DNA of 10,335 nt from Opitutaceae bacterium (GCA_031254955.1 JAIRTK010000009.1:1-10335); one strand, 5' to 3'; numbered from the stretch's first letter, positions 1-10,265 are shown. A program made the numbers and translations. The notes: generated by a model not told the origin, from the sequence alone.

Positions 1-533
1 GCCAAGCCGCTGACCTTGAGCGACAATCCTGATAAAATTTCCGAGCGCATGAGATCTTTCAGCGGGCCGGGAATATGATGATGCCTTACGTAGGGCGGAT
101 TTGTGCAGATAAAATCCGCCATGAGCCGCCTCTCCCCATTCATGACGAACTTGGCAAAGTCATCCAGTATTATGGAGAATCCTCGCGCCCCCCATATTTT
201 CTGCGCATGCCTGGCATACAAAGGATCAATTTCAACACCCACAACAGAGCCGATGCGTCGCATTAGCACGGTATTTGAATCAATGGCGGACAAAAAAACG
301 CCTGTTCCGACGGACGGCTCCACGAAACGAATGGTTTCATCAAGGGAAAGGAATGGGACGGCATGTGCCACCATTTGCCGTGCCAGGAGAAAAGGTGTCG
401 GGAATTGGCCGAGCCTGTTACGCTCTTCAGGGGTTTTTGTCTTATCGATTATTAATTGGATGCGATGGCGCTCCTCTTCAATGGGGGAAGTCCCATAAGC
501 CAGGGAAGGCTCCTCAACACAAATATCCGTCAT
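1..533 (-). CDS. N6-adenine DNA methyltransferase, gamma class (partial, 3' end outside window)
   Basis: This is the modification half of a type II restriction-modification system; it would methylate adenine in the site cut by the upstream endonuclease and so protect the host chromosome. The first 177 codons are present and the gene runs off the left edge. Motifs appear in the gamma-class order: motif X GQFPTP (residues 42-47), AdoMet-binding motif I EPSVGTGVF (72-80), a motif II-like VGVEIDP with acidic E101 and D103, a motif III-like ILDDF (122-126), and catalytic motif IV NPPY (145-148) followed by VRHHH. NPPY indicates amino-group methylation, and the order resembles the TaqI/Eco57I-type adenine enzymes. 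The ATG at 531-533 overlaps the endonuclease stop in an ATGA arrangement, which implies translational coupling. The target-recognition part lies outside the window, so specificity cannot be read here. Confidence 0.9.
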   Translation of the reverse strand, partial: MTDICVEEPSLAYGTSPIEEERHRIQLIIDKTKTPEERNRLGQFPTPFLLARQMVAHAVPFLSLDETIRFVEPSVGTGVFLSAIDSNTVLMRRIGSVVGVEIDPLYARHAQKIWGARGFSIILDDFAKFVMNGERRLMADFICTNPPYVRHHHIPGPLKDLMRSEILSGLSLKVSGL

Positions 534-1522
534 CTTTTTTTTTTAATCCGACGCGCGGGAACGAGCCTCCCAAGATCATCCAGTCTGTGTTCCCACACCC
601 AATCCAGCCCTTCGGCTGCTTCATAGCCCAGGTATCCCGTCTCAAAATATCCGCAAAGGAACAGTATTAATTGGGCGCCATTGCCATATCGGGATCGCAA
701 TTGGGCGGCTTTCTGCGCCTCTTCTTTGCGCCGCTTGTTAGTGTTGGTTGCGTCGCCCGCCGATTTCGCCTCAATGAGGATGGGCATGCCGCCCTTCTGT
801 GCGTCAAGCGGCTGGATTATACAATCAACAGGAATGTTGACAGGCGAGGAAGGGGCTCCGACAGGGATGTTATGACGGAACACGTAAGTTCCCGCATTCA
901 TGCTTCTCATACCAGCAATGCTGCCCACCTCAGCTTTCAGATAACCGCGGTCATTCAACCATTGTTCAATCGCAGCCAGCTGACGACGCTCCTGTGCATT
1001 CCGGATGATGGGATCGGAAGCCGCGCCGCAAAGCCGGTCGGCCACAACTGCGGCGGCTCGGCTGAGATCGATTTTGTTGGGTTTCGACAGTGAAACAATC
1101 CATGGGAACAGGTCATGGTCCAGCAATTCGGCCAACACATCACAAATACGTTGGAGCTGGGCGTCCAACTCTGCCGCACTCATGCGGGAAGGGATTCTCG
1201 GAGGAGCATCCGCCTTCCCTTCCATGGAGCCAATCAGGTTCTTGTTGGCATACGCGAGTCCCATCAAGCGATCCCGCGCAAGAGGCGGCGCGCTGGTCAT
1301 TCGTAATATGGGGAGCAATCCAGGTTGCTTTCGAAGCAGTTCTGGCGTGAGCGATCGCAGGTTGTCTGTCTGTTTGAATGCCTGAGCGGCCTCATTTGTC
1401 CGCAAAACCCGTTGTTCCCGGTAAGTCTGTGGAGCAAACCGTAAGAACCAATCATTATAGTAATCAATGGAGCGCTCAATATCCGCTTTCCAGAGATTGG
1501 GTTTGTCTGCGTTGAGTGGCAT
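530..1522 (-). CDS. XamI-family type II restriction endonuclease
   Basis: This 330-residue protein looks like a XamI-type restriction endonuclease, a family whose founding member cuts GTCGAC. I base this on recalled family features: the N-terminal DKPNLWKADIERSIDYYNDW-type opening, RFAP-x-x-YR, the APPLARDRL and ADRLCGA stretches, DPIIRNAQE, and a C-terminal FLCGYF...GYLGYEAAEG block. A PD-(D/E)XK-like active site is visible as D233 (in NIPVD) and E251-A-K253 (in ILIEAKSAGD), followed by NTNKRRKEEA. The basic tail ends RRIKKKR. The ATG lies 18 bases after the gyrA stop on the same strand, and the stop overlaps the methyltransferase start by 4 bases. The gene appears intact. Local G+C is lower than in gyrA: the 60 bases at 1441-1500 hold 24 G/C, against 36 of 60 at 2881-2940. 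Recognition of GTCGAC is inferred from the family, not shown. Confidence 0.88.
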   Translation of the reverse strand: MPLNADKPNLWKADIERSIDYYNDWFLRFAPQTYREQRVLRTNEAAQAFKQTDNLRSLTPELLRKQPGLLPILRMTSAPPLARDRLMGLAYANKNLIGSMEGKADAPPRIPSRMSAAELDAQLQRICDVLAELLDHDLFPWIVSLSKPNKIDLSRAAAVVADRLCGAASDPIIRNAQERRQLAAIEQWLNDRGYLKAEVGSIAGMRSMNAGTYVFRHNIPVGAPSSPVNIPVDCIIQPLDAQKGGMPILIEAKSAGDATNTNKRRKEEAQKAAQLRSRYGNGAQLILFLCGYFETGYLGYEAAEGLDWVWEHRLDDLGRLVPARRIKKKR

Positions 1523-1540
1523 GGTGAATACTTCTTGAGG

Positions 1541-4075
1541 TTAGCCAATCGACGGCGGGACGGAACCGTCGGAAGGCGCGTGGTCGCCGGTTTCCCCGGC
1601 GCCGGCGGCTTCCTGCTCTTCCTCGGTCTCGACCACTTTCGCGATGCTGAGGAGTTTGTCGCCTTCGGCCAGCGTGAGGAGTTTCACGCCTTTGCCGCCG
1701 CGGTTGACTTCGCGGATGTCCTTCACCGGACAACGCACGCTCTGGCCTTTCGCGGTGAGGAGCATGATTTCGTCCTCGTCTTTCACGCTGAGCGCGCCGG
1801 CGAGGTTGACGGAGTTGTCCTCGGGCAGGTCGATGGCCCAGACGCCGCGACCGCCGCGGTTGATGAGGCGGTAGTCCTCGAAGCGCGTGCGCACGCCGAG
1901 GCCGGCTTCGCTGGCGACGAGGAATTTCGCGTTGTGGTCCACGACTTCGATGACGTCGAGCTGGTCGTTGTCCAATTTGAAGCGCATGCCGGTGACGCCG
2001 CCCGTCGCGCGGCCGGTGGCGCGGAAAAGGACTTCGCCGTTCTCGTCCTTTTCGCGGAAGCGGACGGCGAGGCCTTGGTGCGAGACGAGGATGATTTCGT
2101 CGCCGCCGGTGGTGAGCACGCAGCCGATGACGGTGTCGTCCTCGGCGAGGTTGATGCCGATGAGGCCGCCTTCGTGGTTGCGGGTGGTGCCGATGTAGTC
2201 GGAGAGCGCGGTTTTTTTCACGATGCCGCGTTTGGTCGCCATGACGAGGTAGCGGTTTTCGGCGAAATCGGGGACGCAGAGCATGGCGGCGATCTTGCCG
2301 CCTTCCTCGCCGAGTCTCAGGAAACTGGATACGGATTTGCCCTTGGCGGTGCGCGGGCCTTCGGGGATGTCGTAAACTTTTTTCGCGAGGCACTGGCCGG
2401 CGCTGGTCACGAACATGATGTAGTCGTGCGTGGACGCGGTGAAGAGGTGTTCGACGAAGTCCTCCTCGTAGGTCTCGGTGCCGATCACGCCCTTGCCGCC
2501 GCGTTTTTGCGAGCGGTAGTCGGCGACGGGCGTGCGCTTGATGAAGCCGAGGTGCGAGACGGTGATGACGCAGCCTTCGTTGGGGATGACGTCTTCCATG
2601 CGGAAGTCGCCGAGCGCGGCGGTGATCTCGGTTTTGCGCGCGTCGCCGTATTTTTCCTTCATGGCGAGGAGTTCCTCTTTGATGACTTCGCGGAGGCGCC
2701 AGTCGTTTTCGAGGATGAGCTTGAGTTCGTCGATGAGTTTGAGGAGTTCGAGGTATTCGGCTTCGATTTTGTCGCGTTCGAGTCCGGTGAGTTGGTAGAG
2801 GCGGAGTTCGAGGATGGCGTCGGTCTGGCGCTCGGTGAGGGGGTATTTGGCCATGAGTTTTTCCCTGGCTTCCTGGCGGGAGGCGGAGGCGCGGATGATG
2901 CGGACAAAGTCGTCGAGGTTGTCGAGGGCGATTTTGTAGCCTTCGAGGATGTGGGCGCGGTCTTCGGCGCGGCGGAGGCGAAACTGGGTGCGGCGGGTGA
3001 CGACATCGCGGCGGTGGTCGATGTAGCAGTCGAGCAGCTCGCGGATGTTCATCTGTTTGGGGCGTTTGTGGTCGATGGCGAGCAGGATGACGCCGAAGGA
3101 GGATTCGAGGGCGGTTTTCTGGAAGAGTTGGTTGAGGATGGGCGAGGCTTGTTCGCCGCGTTTGAGTTCGATGACGACGCGGGTGTTTTCGTCGGATTCG
3201 TCGCGGACGTCGCGGATGCCTTCGATTTCCTTGCCGGTGACGAGTTCGGCGATGCGGGTGACGAGGGTGGCGCGGTTTACGTTGTAGGGGATTTCGGTGA
3301 TGACGATTTGTTCGCCGGTTTTGTTTTCCTCGACGTGGGCGCGCCCGCGGACGCGGATGATGCCGCGGCCGGTCTTGAGGTAGGCGAGGATGCCTTCGCG
3401 TCCGGCGATGACGCCGCCGGTGGGGAAGTCGGGGCCTTGGATGAGCTGGCAGAGTTCGTCGAGGGTGGTGGCGGGGTTGTCGAGAACGGCGACGGTGGCG
3501 GCGATGAGTTCGTGGAGGTTGTGCGGGGGGATGTTGGTGGCCATGCCGACGGCGATGCCGGTGGAGCCGTTCATGAGGAGGTTCGGCAGGGAGGAGGGGA
3601 GGACGGAGGGTTCGGTGGTGGATTCCTTGTAGTTGGGGTTGAAGTCCACGGTGTCTTCGTCGATGTCGGCGAGGAGGCTTTCGGCGGTGTCGCGGAGGCG
3701 GCACTCGGTGTAGCGGTAGGCGGCGGCGGAGTCGCCGTCGATGGAGCCGAAGTTGCCTTGCGGATCGACGAGTTGGTAGCGCATGACCCAGGTCTGGGCG
3801 AGGCGCACGAGGGCGTCATAGACGGAGGAGTCGCCGTGCGGGTGGTAGTTTTTCAAGACTTCGCCGACGACGCCGGCGCATTTGTCGAAGGCGCGGTTGT
3901 GGTGGAGGCCTTCGCGGAACATGGCGTAGAGGATGCGGCGTTGGACGGGTTTGAGGCCGTCGCGGGCGTCGGGCAGCGCGCGGGAGATGATGACCGACAT
4001 CGAGTAGTCGATGTAGGCGGTCTGCATGATGTCCGTGATATTGGCGGTGGAGAGTTTTTCGGCGGAGGGTTGCAT
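1541..4075 (-). CDS. gyrA: DNA gyrase subunit A
   Basis: GyrA forms the A2B2 gyrase complex with GyrB and carries the DNA breakage-reunion activity that introduces negative supercoils. The 844-residue length is close to the family norm. The N-terminal winged-helix region is clear ([20 protein letters not shown], 32-51). The catalytic tyrosine is Y122 in AAYRYTE, numbered as in E. coli. The quinolone-resistance region reads [10 protein letters not shown] (78-87), keeping Ser83 and Asp87, with Ser in place of the E. coli Ala84. The beta-pinwheel C-terminal domain begins near residue 495, and its GyrA box is QKRGGKG (523-529), which favours gyrase over topoisomerase IV ParC. The tail is acidic and then Gly/Ser/Pro-rich. 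The ATG at 4073-4075 is followed directly by the conserved N-terminus; no strong Shine-Dalgarno is visible. It is separated from gyrB by three guest genes. Confidence 0.98.
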   Translation of the reverse strand: MQPSAEKLSTANITDIMQTAYIDYSMSVIISRALPDARDGLKPVQRRILYAMFREGLHHNRAFDKCAGVVGEVLKNYHPHGDSSVYDALVRLAQTWVMRYQLVDPQGNFGSIDGDSAAAYRYTECRLRDTAESLLADIDEDTVDFNPNYKESTTEPSVLPSSLPNLLMNGSTGIAVGMATNIPPHNLHELIAATVAVLDNPATTLDELCQLIQGPDFPTGGVIAGREGILAYLKTGRGIIRVRGRAHVEENKTGEQIVITEIPYNVNRATLVTRIAELVTGKEIEGIRDVRDESDENTRVVIELKRGEQASPILNQLFQKTALESSFGVILLAIDHKRPKQMNIRELLDCYIDHRRDVVTRRTQFRLRRAEDRAHILEGYKIALDNLDDFVRIIRASASRQEAREKLMAKYPLTERQTDAILELRLYQLTGLERDKIEAEYLELLKLIDELKLILENDWRLREVIKEELLAMKEKYGDARKTEITAALGDFRMEDVIPNEGCVITVSHLGFIKRTPVADYRSQKRGGKGVIGTETYEEDFVEHLFTASTHDYIMFVTSAGQCLAKKVYDIPEGPRTAKGKSVSSFLRLGEEGGKIAAMLCVPDFAENRYLVMATKRGIVKKTALSDYIGTTRNHEGGLIGINLAEDDTVIGCVLTTGGDEIILVSHQGLAVRFREKDENGEVLFRATGRATGGVTGMRFKLDNDQLDVIEVVDHNAKFLVASEAGLGVRTRFEDYRLINRGGRGVWAIDLPEDNSVNLAGALSVKDEDEIMLLTAKGQSVRCPVKDIREVNRGGKGVKLLTLAEGDKLLSIAKVVETEEEQEAAGAGETGDHAPSDGSVPPSIG

Positions 4076-4128
4076 GGTGGATTGTCAGGTAAAAGGGTTG
4101 CGGAGGAATGGAGGGAAAGGTCGGCCAA

Positions 4129-4911
4129 TCATGTTGCGGGAGTCGTTGCCGGCGGACTAAAACGCGCATGGATTTTTCTGAAATCGTCCAGCGTGATTCT
4201 GACATTTCTTATCACGGTTCTTTTTTTAACATTCACGTTTCCGTGATGGTCCTCTTCCTTTTTCATGTGATTGATTATTGTCAGAAAACAACAGTCCGGA
4301 TCGCCCTCGACGCAAGTAAGCGTCAGAACGGAATATGGCATTTCTGTTTTCAACATTTCCTTAAATAATATGGAGAAATCCCCTTTTTCAAAGGCGGTTT
4401 TCGCCTCTTGAATATCAAGAATAAAGCCAATGGTGTATGGCAGGGTGAGTGCTCTGGCCCATTGTCCGCGGGCTTCCGAATAGGGATGGCGGGCGGAGCG
4501 GAAGGCGGCCGCGATGCCGAATCCCGCGATAATCACACTTTCACCCGCAAGAGCCTTCCATGCATGCGGGTCATTTTCCGCGAATGAGGAAAAAATCCGG
4601 TTTTGGAACAGGCAAACCGCACACATGCCGGACGCCAGGGCAACAATGGAAAATACGACGACCATGAGGGGGGAGCGCAGATGGCACCATCTGACAAGCC
4701 AGGCGAACACGAAGGCCTCGGCGATGGCGAAAAGCGTAAAGAACACGAATATAAGTTTCAGCCAAATCGAGGCGGCAAACAATGCCAGCAACGAAAACAC
4801 AACGCCCAGGATGAATGTCGCGGCCATGCCCGCGCTTATATAAAGAAGCGTTCCTTTGAGCGGCATTTCCCCGGAAGGCTCGTAGTATGGCGTGCGATGC
4901 GCGAAATTCAT
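4129..4911 (-). CDS. Hypothetical multi-pass membrane protein with soluble C-terminal domain
   Basis: I do not recognise this 260-residue protein. It has three clear hydrophobic segments (about residues 21-49, 51-72 and 82-102) and a weaker fourth (about 122-138), with no cleavable signal peptide. The remaining ~120 residues look soluble: a predicted helix (QEAKTAFEKGDFSILFKEML, about 168-187), then CVEGDPDCCF (200-209), a His/Glu/Asp/Lys-rich stretch NHMKKEEDHHGN, and a basic/hydrophobic alternation KKRTVIRNVRITLDDF likely to be beta structure. It starts 30 bases after the vapC stop and ends 53 bases before the gyrA start, on the same strand, so co-transcription is plausible. Its 3' half (around 4200-4380) is noticeably A+T-rich beside gyrA. 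A role in the toxin-antitoxin or gyrase system cannot be claimed; it may be a passenger. Confidence 0.8.
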   Translation of the reverse strand: MNFAHRTPYYEPSGEMPLKGTLLYISAGMAATFILGVVFSLLALFAASIWLKLIFVFFTLFAIAEAFVFAWLVRWCHLRSPLMVVVFSIVALASGMCAVCLFQNRIFSSFAENDPHAWKALAGESVIIAGFGIAAAFRSARHPYSEARGQWARALTLPYTIGFILDIQEAKTAFEKGDFSILFKEMLKTEMPYSVLTLTCVEGDPDCCFLTIINHMKKEEDHHGNVNVKKRTVIRNVRITLDDFRKIHARFSPPATTPAT

Positions 4912-4941
4912 GGCGGAATAGCTGGAGGTGAAATGGCTCCG

Positions 4942-5322
4942 TCAGGATGTCGTTTTGGGAAAATAGCGGACGCCGGGCAGACCCTTAAAATGCTCGTCCT
5001 GCGTCCAGAGTGTGGCGCCGTGGGCCTCGGCGGTGGCGTAGATAATGGAGTCGGCCATGGCGAGTTTGTGGCGGGCGCTGACGCGGGCGGCGGAGAGGGC
5101 GAGCTTGGCATCGAGCGGAATCACGGTGGCGGTGATGAGTTCCGCCAGCGCAAGGTCGGCGGTGTCTTCCTCGAAAATTTCGCGCAGCCGCTTGGACATC
5201 TCGTAAATGACGATGGCCGGCACGATGAGCCGCGCGCGGTTTTCGACGGCGGCGGCAAAGCGCAGCCCGGCCGGGGTGCCCATGAAATATTCGATGAACG
5301 CGGATGAATCAACGAGGTTCAC
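4942..5322 (-). CDS. vapC: VapC-type PIN-domain toxin ribonuclease
   Basis: This 126-residue PIN-domain protein is the predicted toxin of a type II toxin-antitoxin pair; family members are Mg2+-dependent endoribonucleases, several of which cut tRNA. The acidic metal-binding residues are all in place: D5 in the opening VDSSAFIEYF, E41 in VIYEMSKRL, D91 in LAMADSIIYATA, and D109 in LWTQDEHF near the C-terminus. Length is typical and nothing suggests inactivation. The start is a GTG (5320-5322) that overlaps the antitoxin TGA by 4 bases (GTGA). This start is favoured because the first PIN aspartate follows four residues later and because the overlap is the usual antitoxin-toxin coupling. The module sits between gyrB and the membrane-protein gene. 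RNA target unknown. Confidence 0.93.
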   Translation of the reverse strand: MNLVDSSAFIEYFMGTPAGLRFAAAVENRARLIVPAIVIYEMSKRLREIFEEDTADLALAELITATVIPLDAKLALSAARVSARHKLAMADSIIYATAEAHGATLWTQDEHFKGLPGVRYFPKTTS

Positions 5323-5534
5323 AGCGGGCGGTCCTTTTCCTCGCGCCCGACGTCGGAGTCTTTCAGGCGACCTTTGAGAAAACCGCGGAGGCTTTTCATG
5401 CCGCGAACGGGCACGAGGCGGATGGATTCGCCATCTTCAATGAACGCGAATTTCATGCCCGGCTTGAAGTCGTGCGCGCGGCGCAATTCCTCGGGCAGGA
5501 CGATTTGGTATTTGGTCGAGAGCGTGACAGTCAT
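5319..5534 (-). CDS. vapB: VapB-type antitoxin, SpoVT/AbrB (MazE-like) fold
   Basis: This 71-residue protein is the predicted antitoxin partner of the adjacent PIN toxin. Residues 1-43 match the swapped-hairpin AbrB DNA-binding fold: TLSTKYQIVLPEELR, then FKPGMKFAFIEDGESIRLVPV. The second part, MKSLRGFLKGRLKDSDVGRE, resembles the short segment by which AbrB-type VapB proteins occupy the toxin active site. Antitoxin first, toxin second, with a 4-base stop/start overlap, is the standard arrangement and allows the antitoxin or the complex to repress its own promoter. It starts at the ATG at 5532-5534, 84 bases after the gyrB stop, behind a promoter-like sequence. No strong Shine-Dalgarno is visible. 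Confidence 0.92.
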   Translation of the reverse strand: MTVTLSTKYQIVLPEELRRAHDFKPGMKFAFIEDGESIRLVPVRGMKSLRGFLKGRLKDSDVGREEKDRPL

Positions 5535-5554
5535 ATCGTTAATGATTTCGTTTT

Positions 5555-5582
5555 ACGCTATTCCCATCGTTATCGGTGTCAA
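5555..5582 (-). promoter_or_regulatory. Candidate sigma70-type promoter of vapBC
   Basis: On the minus strand a perfect TTGACA (-35, at 5577-5582) is followed after 16 bases by TAGCGT (-10-like, at 5555-5560; three of six consensus positions). The stretch from here to the vapB start is A+T-rich compared with the gyrB end, and it holds the related sequences ATAACGAT (5566-5573) and TTAACGAT (5535-5542), which could be an operator for the AbrB-fold antitoxin. The -10 match is poor, so this is a candidate only. If real, it would let the toxin-antitoxin pair, and possibly the genes downstream including gyrA, be transcribed independently of gyrB. Confidence 0.45.
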
Positions 5583-5618
5583 CTTACGCGCTGGCGTTTG
5601 ACTGGCAGGCGGCGGCGC

Positions 5619-8846
<3,228 letters not shown>

Positions 8847-8883
8847 TCATGCCGTCCCGTTGTTCGCCGATCGGCGCCCGGCG

Positions 8884-9723
8884 TCACTCGCGGTTCGCCG
8901 CTCCGCCGCTCCACTTGAGTTTGGCGCGAACGACCGAAAAGTGCGAGTAGTCGAGGCTCTGCGCGAGCGGCAGCCGGACCGACGCCAGCGAAATCGCAAT
9001 CGGCTCGGTGCTGCATGTCGTGAGATTGTGGTGCCCGTCGGCGGCGACGAGCAGGCAGGTCGCGGGATCACGGTTGATGACGCGCAGTTTCACGTCGTGG
9101 TGGAACACGATGGAGCGGTTGCTGAGCGTGTGCGGACAGATCGGCGTCAGCGCGATGACCTCCGCGCCGGGATGGATGAGCGGGCCGCCGGCGGAAAGGT
9201 TGTAGGCGGTCGAACCCGTGGGCGTCGAAAAGATGAGGCCGTCGCTGTGGTAGTCGGCCACGAGTTCGCCGTCGGCGCGGACCTCCAGCCGCACGATGCC
9301 CGAGTTGCGCTGTTCCTTGATGAGAACGTCGTTGAGCGCGAGCACGCGCTGGCCGCCGATGGAGCAGTCGAGCAGCGAGCGCCAGGCGAGGCAGTAGCCG
9401 CCCTTGAGCAACGCGTCGAACTGCGCGCGCGCCTCCTCGGCGGAAAACGTGGTGAGAAAACCGAGGCTCCCGCGATTCACGCCGATGATGGGCACCTGCT
9501 CCCGCGCGGCCTCGCCCACGACACCGAGCAGCGTGCCGTCGCCGCCGATGACGCAGCACGCGTCGCAGCCTTTCAGCAATCCCGCGGGCAGGGGAAACTC
9601 ATGCGTGGAGCGGACGTTGACGCCGCGCCGCGCGGCGATGTCCATGAGATCGCGCGCGATTTCGGGCGCGCCGTTTTTTCCGGCGTTGACGACGAGGGCG
9701 AGAGTGCGGATGGCGGCGGGCAT
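8884..9723 (-). CDS. nadK: NAD kinase (ATP-dependent NADP+ synthesis)
   Basis: NAD kinase phosphorylates NAD+ to NADP+ in the cytoplasm and is the only known route to NADP. From the ATG at 9721-9723 the protein has 279 residues. The family signature GGDGTLL (60-66, catalytic-site D62) is present, as are NRGSLGFLT (83-91), ND (131-132) in ALNDVLI, the glycine-rich DGLIFSTPTGSTAY (161-174), SAGGPLIHP (177-185) and LTPICPHTLSNR (192-203). The frame extends 21 codons further upstream to 9786, but those residues (Ala/Phe/His/Arg/Pro) do not look like the family. The chosen start places the usual hydrophobic beta strand (TLALVVNAGK) at once after the initiator. No strong Shine-Dalgarno is seen. It looks monocistronic, with 542 gene-free bases upstream. 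Confidence 0.96.
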   Translation of the reverse strand: MPAAIRTLALVVNAGKNGAPEIARDLMDIAARRGVNVRSTHEFPLPAGLLKGCDACCVIGGDGTLLGVVGEAAREQVPIIGVNRGSLGFLTTFSAEEARAQFDALLKGGYCLAWRSLLDCSIGGQRVLALNDVLIKEQRNSGIVRLEVRADGELVADYHSDGLIFSTPTGSTAYNLSAGGPLIHPGAEVIALTPICPHTLSNRSIVFHHDVKLRVINRDPATCLLVAADGHHNLTTCSTEPIAISLASVRLPLAQSLDYSHFSVVRAKLKWSGGAANRE

Positions 9724-9815
9724 GGGCGAAGGATGAAGGCGAAACGCGCGGTGGGGAATGAAAAAGGTGGCGGCGGCGGGCGCCATTTTGAGGGCGAAGG
9801 GTTGAGGGGAGTTTT

Positions 9816-9843
9816 CAGTTTCCAGTTTCCAGTTTCCAGTTCC
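9816..9843. repeat. CAGTTTC 7-base tandem repeat (three exact units plus one variant)
   Basis: Three exact CAGTTTC units stand at 9816-9822, 9823-9829 and 9830-9836, followed by CAGTTCC at 9837-9843. The array is preceded by a partial GTTTT. It lies about 90 bases upstream of the nadK start and outside any gene. Confidence 0.9.
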
Positions 9844-9893
9844 GGACGGAGCTGGATGCCTGAAAAAATAACGGCGCGGAAACGTTCTCCCCC

Positions 9894-9910
9894 CTGAAAA
9901 CCGAAAACTG
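9894..9910. repeat. Diverged inverted copy of the CAGTTTC array
   Basis: CTGAAAACCGAAAACTG, read on the other strand, matches CAGTTTCCAGTTTCCAG from the tandem array at 14 of 17 positions. The three differences are transitions that would still allow G-U pairing in one RNA strand, so the two copies could form a stem over a loop of about 50 bases. This copy is itself bracketed by CCCCT (9891-9895) and AGGGG (9912-9916), a nested 5-base-pair stem. Confidence 0.6.
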
Positions 9911-9933
9911 AAGGGGACTTCTGAAAATATGCG

Positions 9934-9961
9934 TTAACTCTACTTTGTTAACAGAGGTTAA
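9934..9961. repeat. Short TTAAC inverted repeat with repeated GTTAAC
   Basis: TTAACTCT (9934-9941) faces AGAGGTTAA (9953-9961), an inverted match with one extra base. The space between contains a second GTTAAC (9947-9952), 14 bases from the first (9933-9938). The right half is also the left terminal arm of the longer palindrome. It could be an operator-like site or simply the end of that element. Confidence 0.45.
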
Positions 9962-10148
9962 GCGGACGGCTTGCGGGATTGAGTGACACGGGCGTCCTCG
10001 CCCATGTGGCCAAGAGGGGGTGTCGCGTCGGGGGTTTGCGGCGCGGAGCACCGTCCACGGGCGGGGGCACCCGTGCCACGCAATCTCGCAAGCGAGACGC
10101 CCGTGCCGCCTGGCCAGCCCGGTCTCGCGTCAACTTCAGTTAACAAAG
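9943..10148. mobile_element. 206-base imperfect palindrome, MITE- or REP-like element
   Basis: The outer arms are 9943-9961 and 10130-10148. They match as inverted repeats at 16 of 19 positions, with the terminal CTTTGTTAAC/GTTAACAAAG exact over 10 bases. Inner arms 9970-10007 and 10055-10092 match at 30 of 38 positions and include GGGCG and CCCGTG on each side. The right half carries an extra nested hairpin that the left half lacks. There is no reading frame of note inside and I see no convincing target-site duplication in the flanks. A small non-autonomous inverted-repeat element or an extragenic palindrome cluster would explain it. The structure is seen directly; mobility is inference. Confidence 0.55.
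10092..10128. repeat. Nested hairpin GCGAGAC/GTCTCGC
   Basis: GCGAGAC (10092-10098) pairs exactly with GTCTCGC (10122-10128) over a 23-base loop. It lies in the right half of the 206-base palindrome only, as if inserted there. Overlapping it, CTCGC-AA-GCGAG (10085-10096) forms an alternative 5-base-pair stem. Confidence 0.5.
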
Positions 10149-10265
10149 GAAAATGGAAACAGACGGGAAGAAGGATGGGGTTCACGATGCAACGCGAAAG
10201 CCCGATGATGGCGCGCCCGCGCGCGAGCGGGCCAAGGAGGTTCTGCCGCGCGCGGCGCCAGGCGG

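Larger units (their letters stand above)
9724..10265. other. Gene-free, repeat-rich intergenic region upstream of nadK
   Basis: No reading frame in these 542 bases looks like a real gene. The region carries a CAGTTTC tandem array, a diverged inverted copy of it, several GTTAAC sites and a 206-base imperfect palindrome, listed separately. Short spacers between them (for example 9844-9893) show nothing I can assign. The nadK promoter should be somewhere in the left part (9724-9815), but I cannot point to a credible -35/-10 pair. Confidence 0.6.

Noticed and set aside
75..670. Several plus-strand frames of 60-130 codons at the left edge.
   Set aside because: They are antisense to the methyltransferase and endonuclease, whose motifs on the minus strand are clear.
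1476..3704. A 742-codon minus-strand frame overlapping gyrA in another phase.
   Set aside because: The translation is almost wholly Arg/His/Pro, a shadow of high-GC coding sequence in the wrong frame.
1535..4246. A 903-codon open frame on the plus strand across gyrA and part of the membrane gene.
   Set aside because: It is antisense to an unmistakable gyrA. Its translation is a monotonous Val/Phe/Gly/Ala/Asp/Glu mixture that follows from reading gyrA codons backwards.
4205..4250. TCACGG ... CCGTGA inverted repeat as a terminator next to a T run.
   Set aside because: It lies inside the intact reading frame of the membrane protein, so coding explains the sequence and the arms are short.
9724..9786. 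Upstream ATG for nadK adding 21 residues.
   Set aside because: The added residues do not resemble NAD kinase N-termini, and the ATG at 9723 gives the usual beta-strand start.
9816..10148. A CRISPR array from the repeated units.
   Set aside because: Units are 7 bases in direct tandem or long inverted arms, with no regular spacers between repeats of the same orientation.
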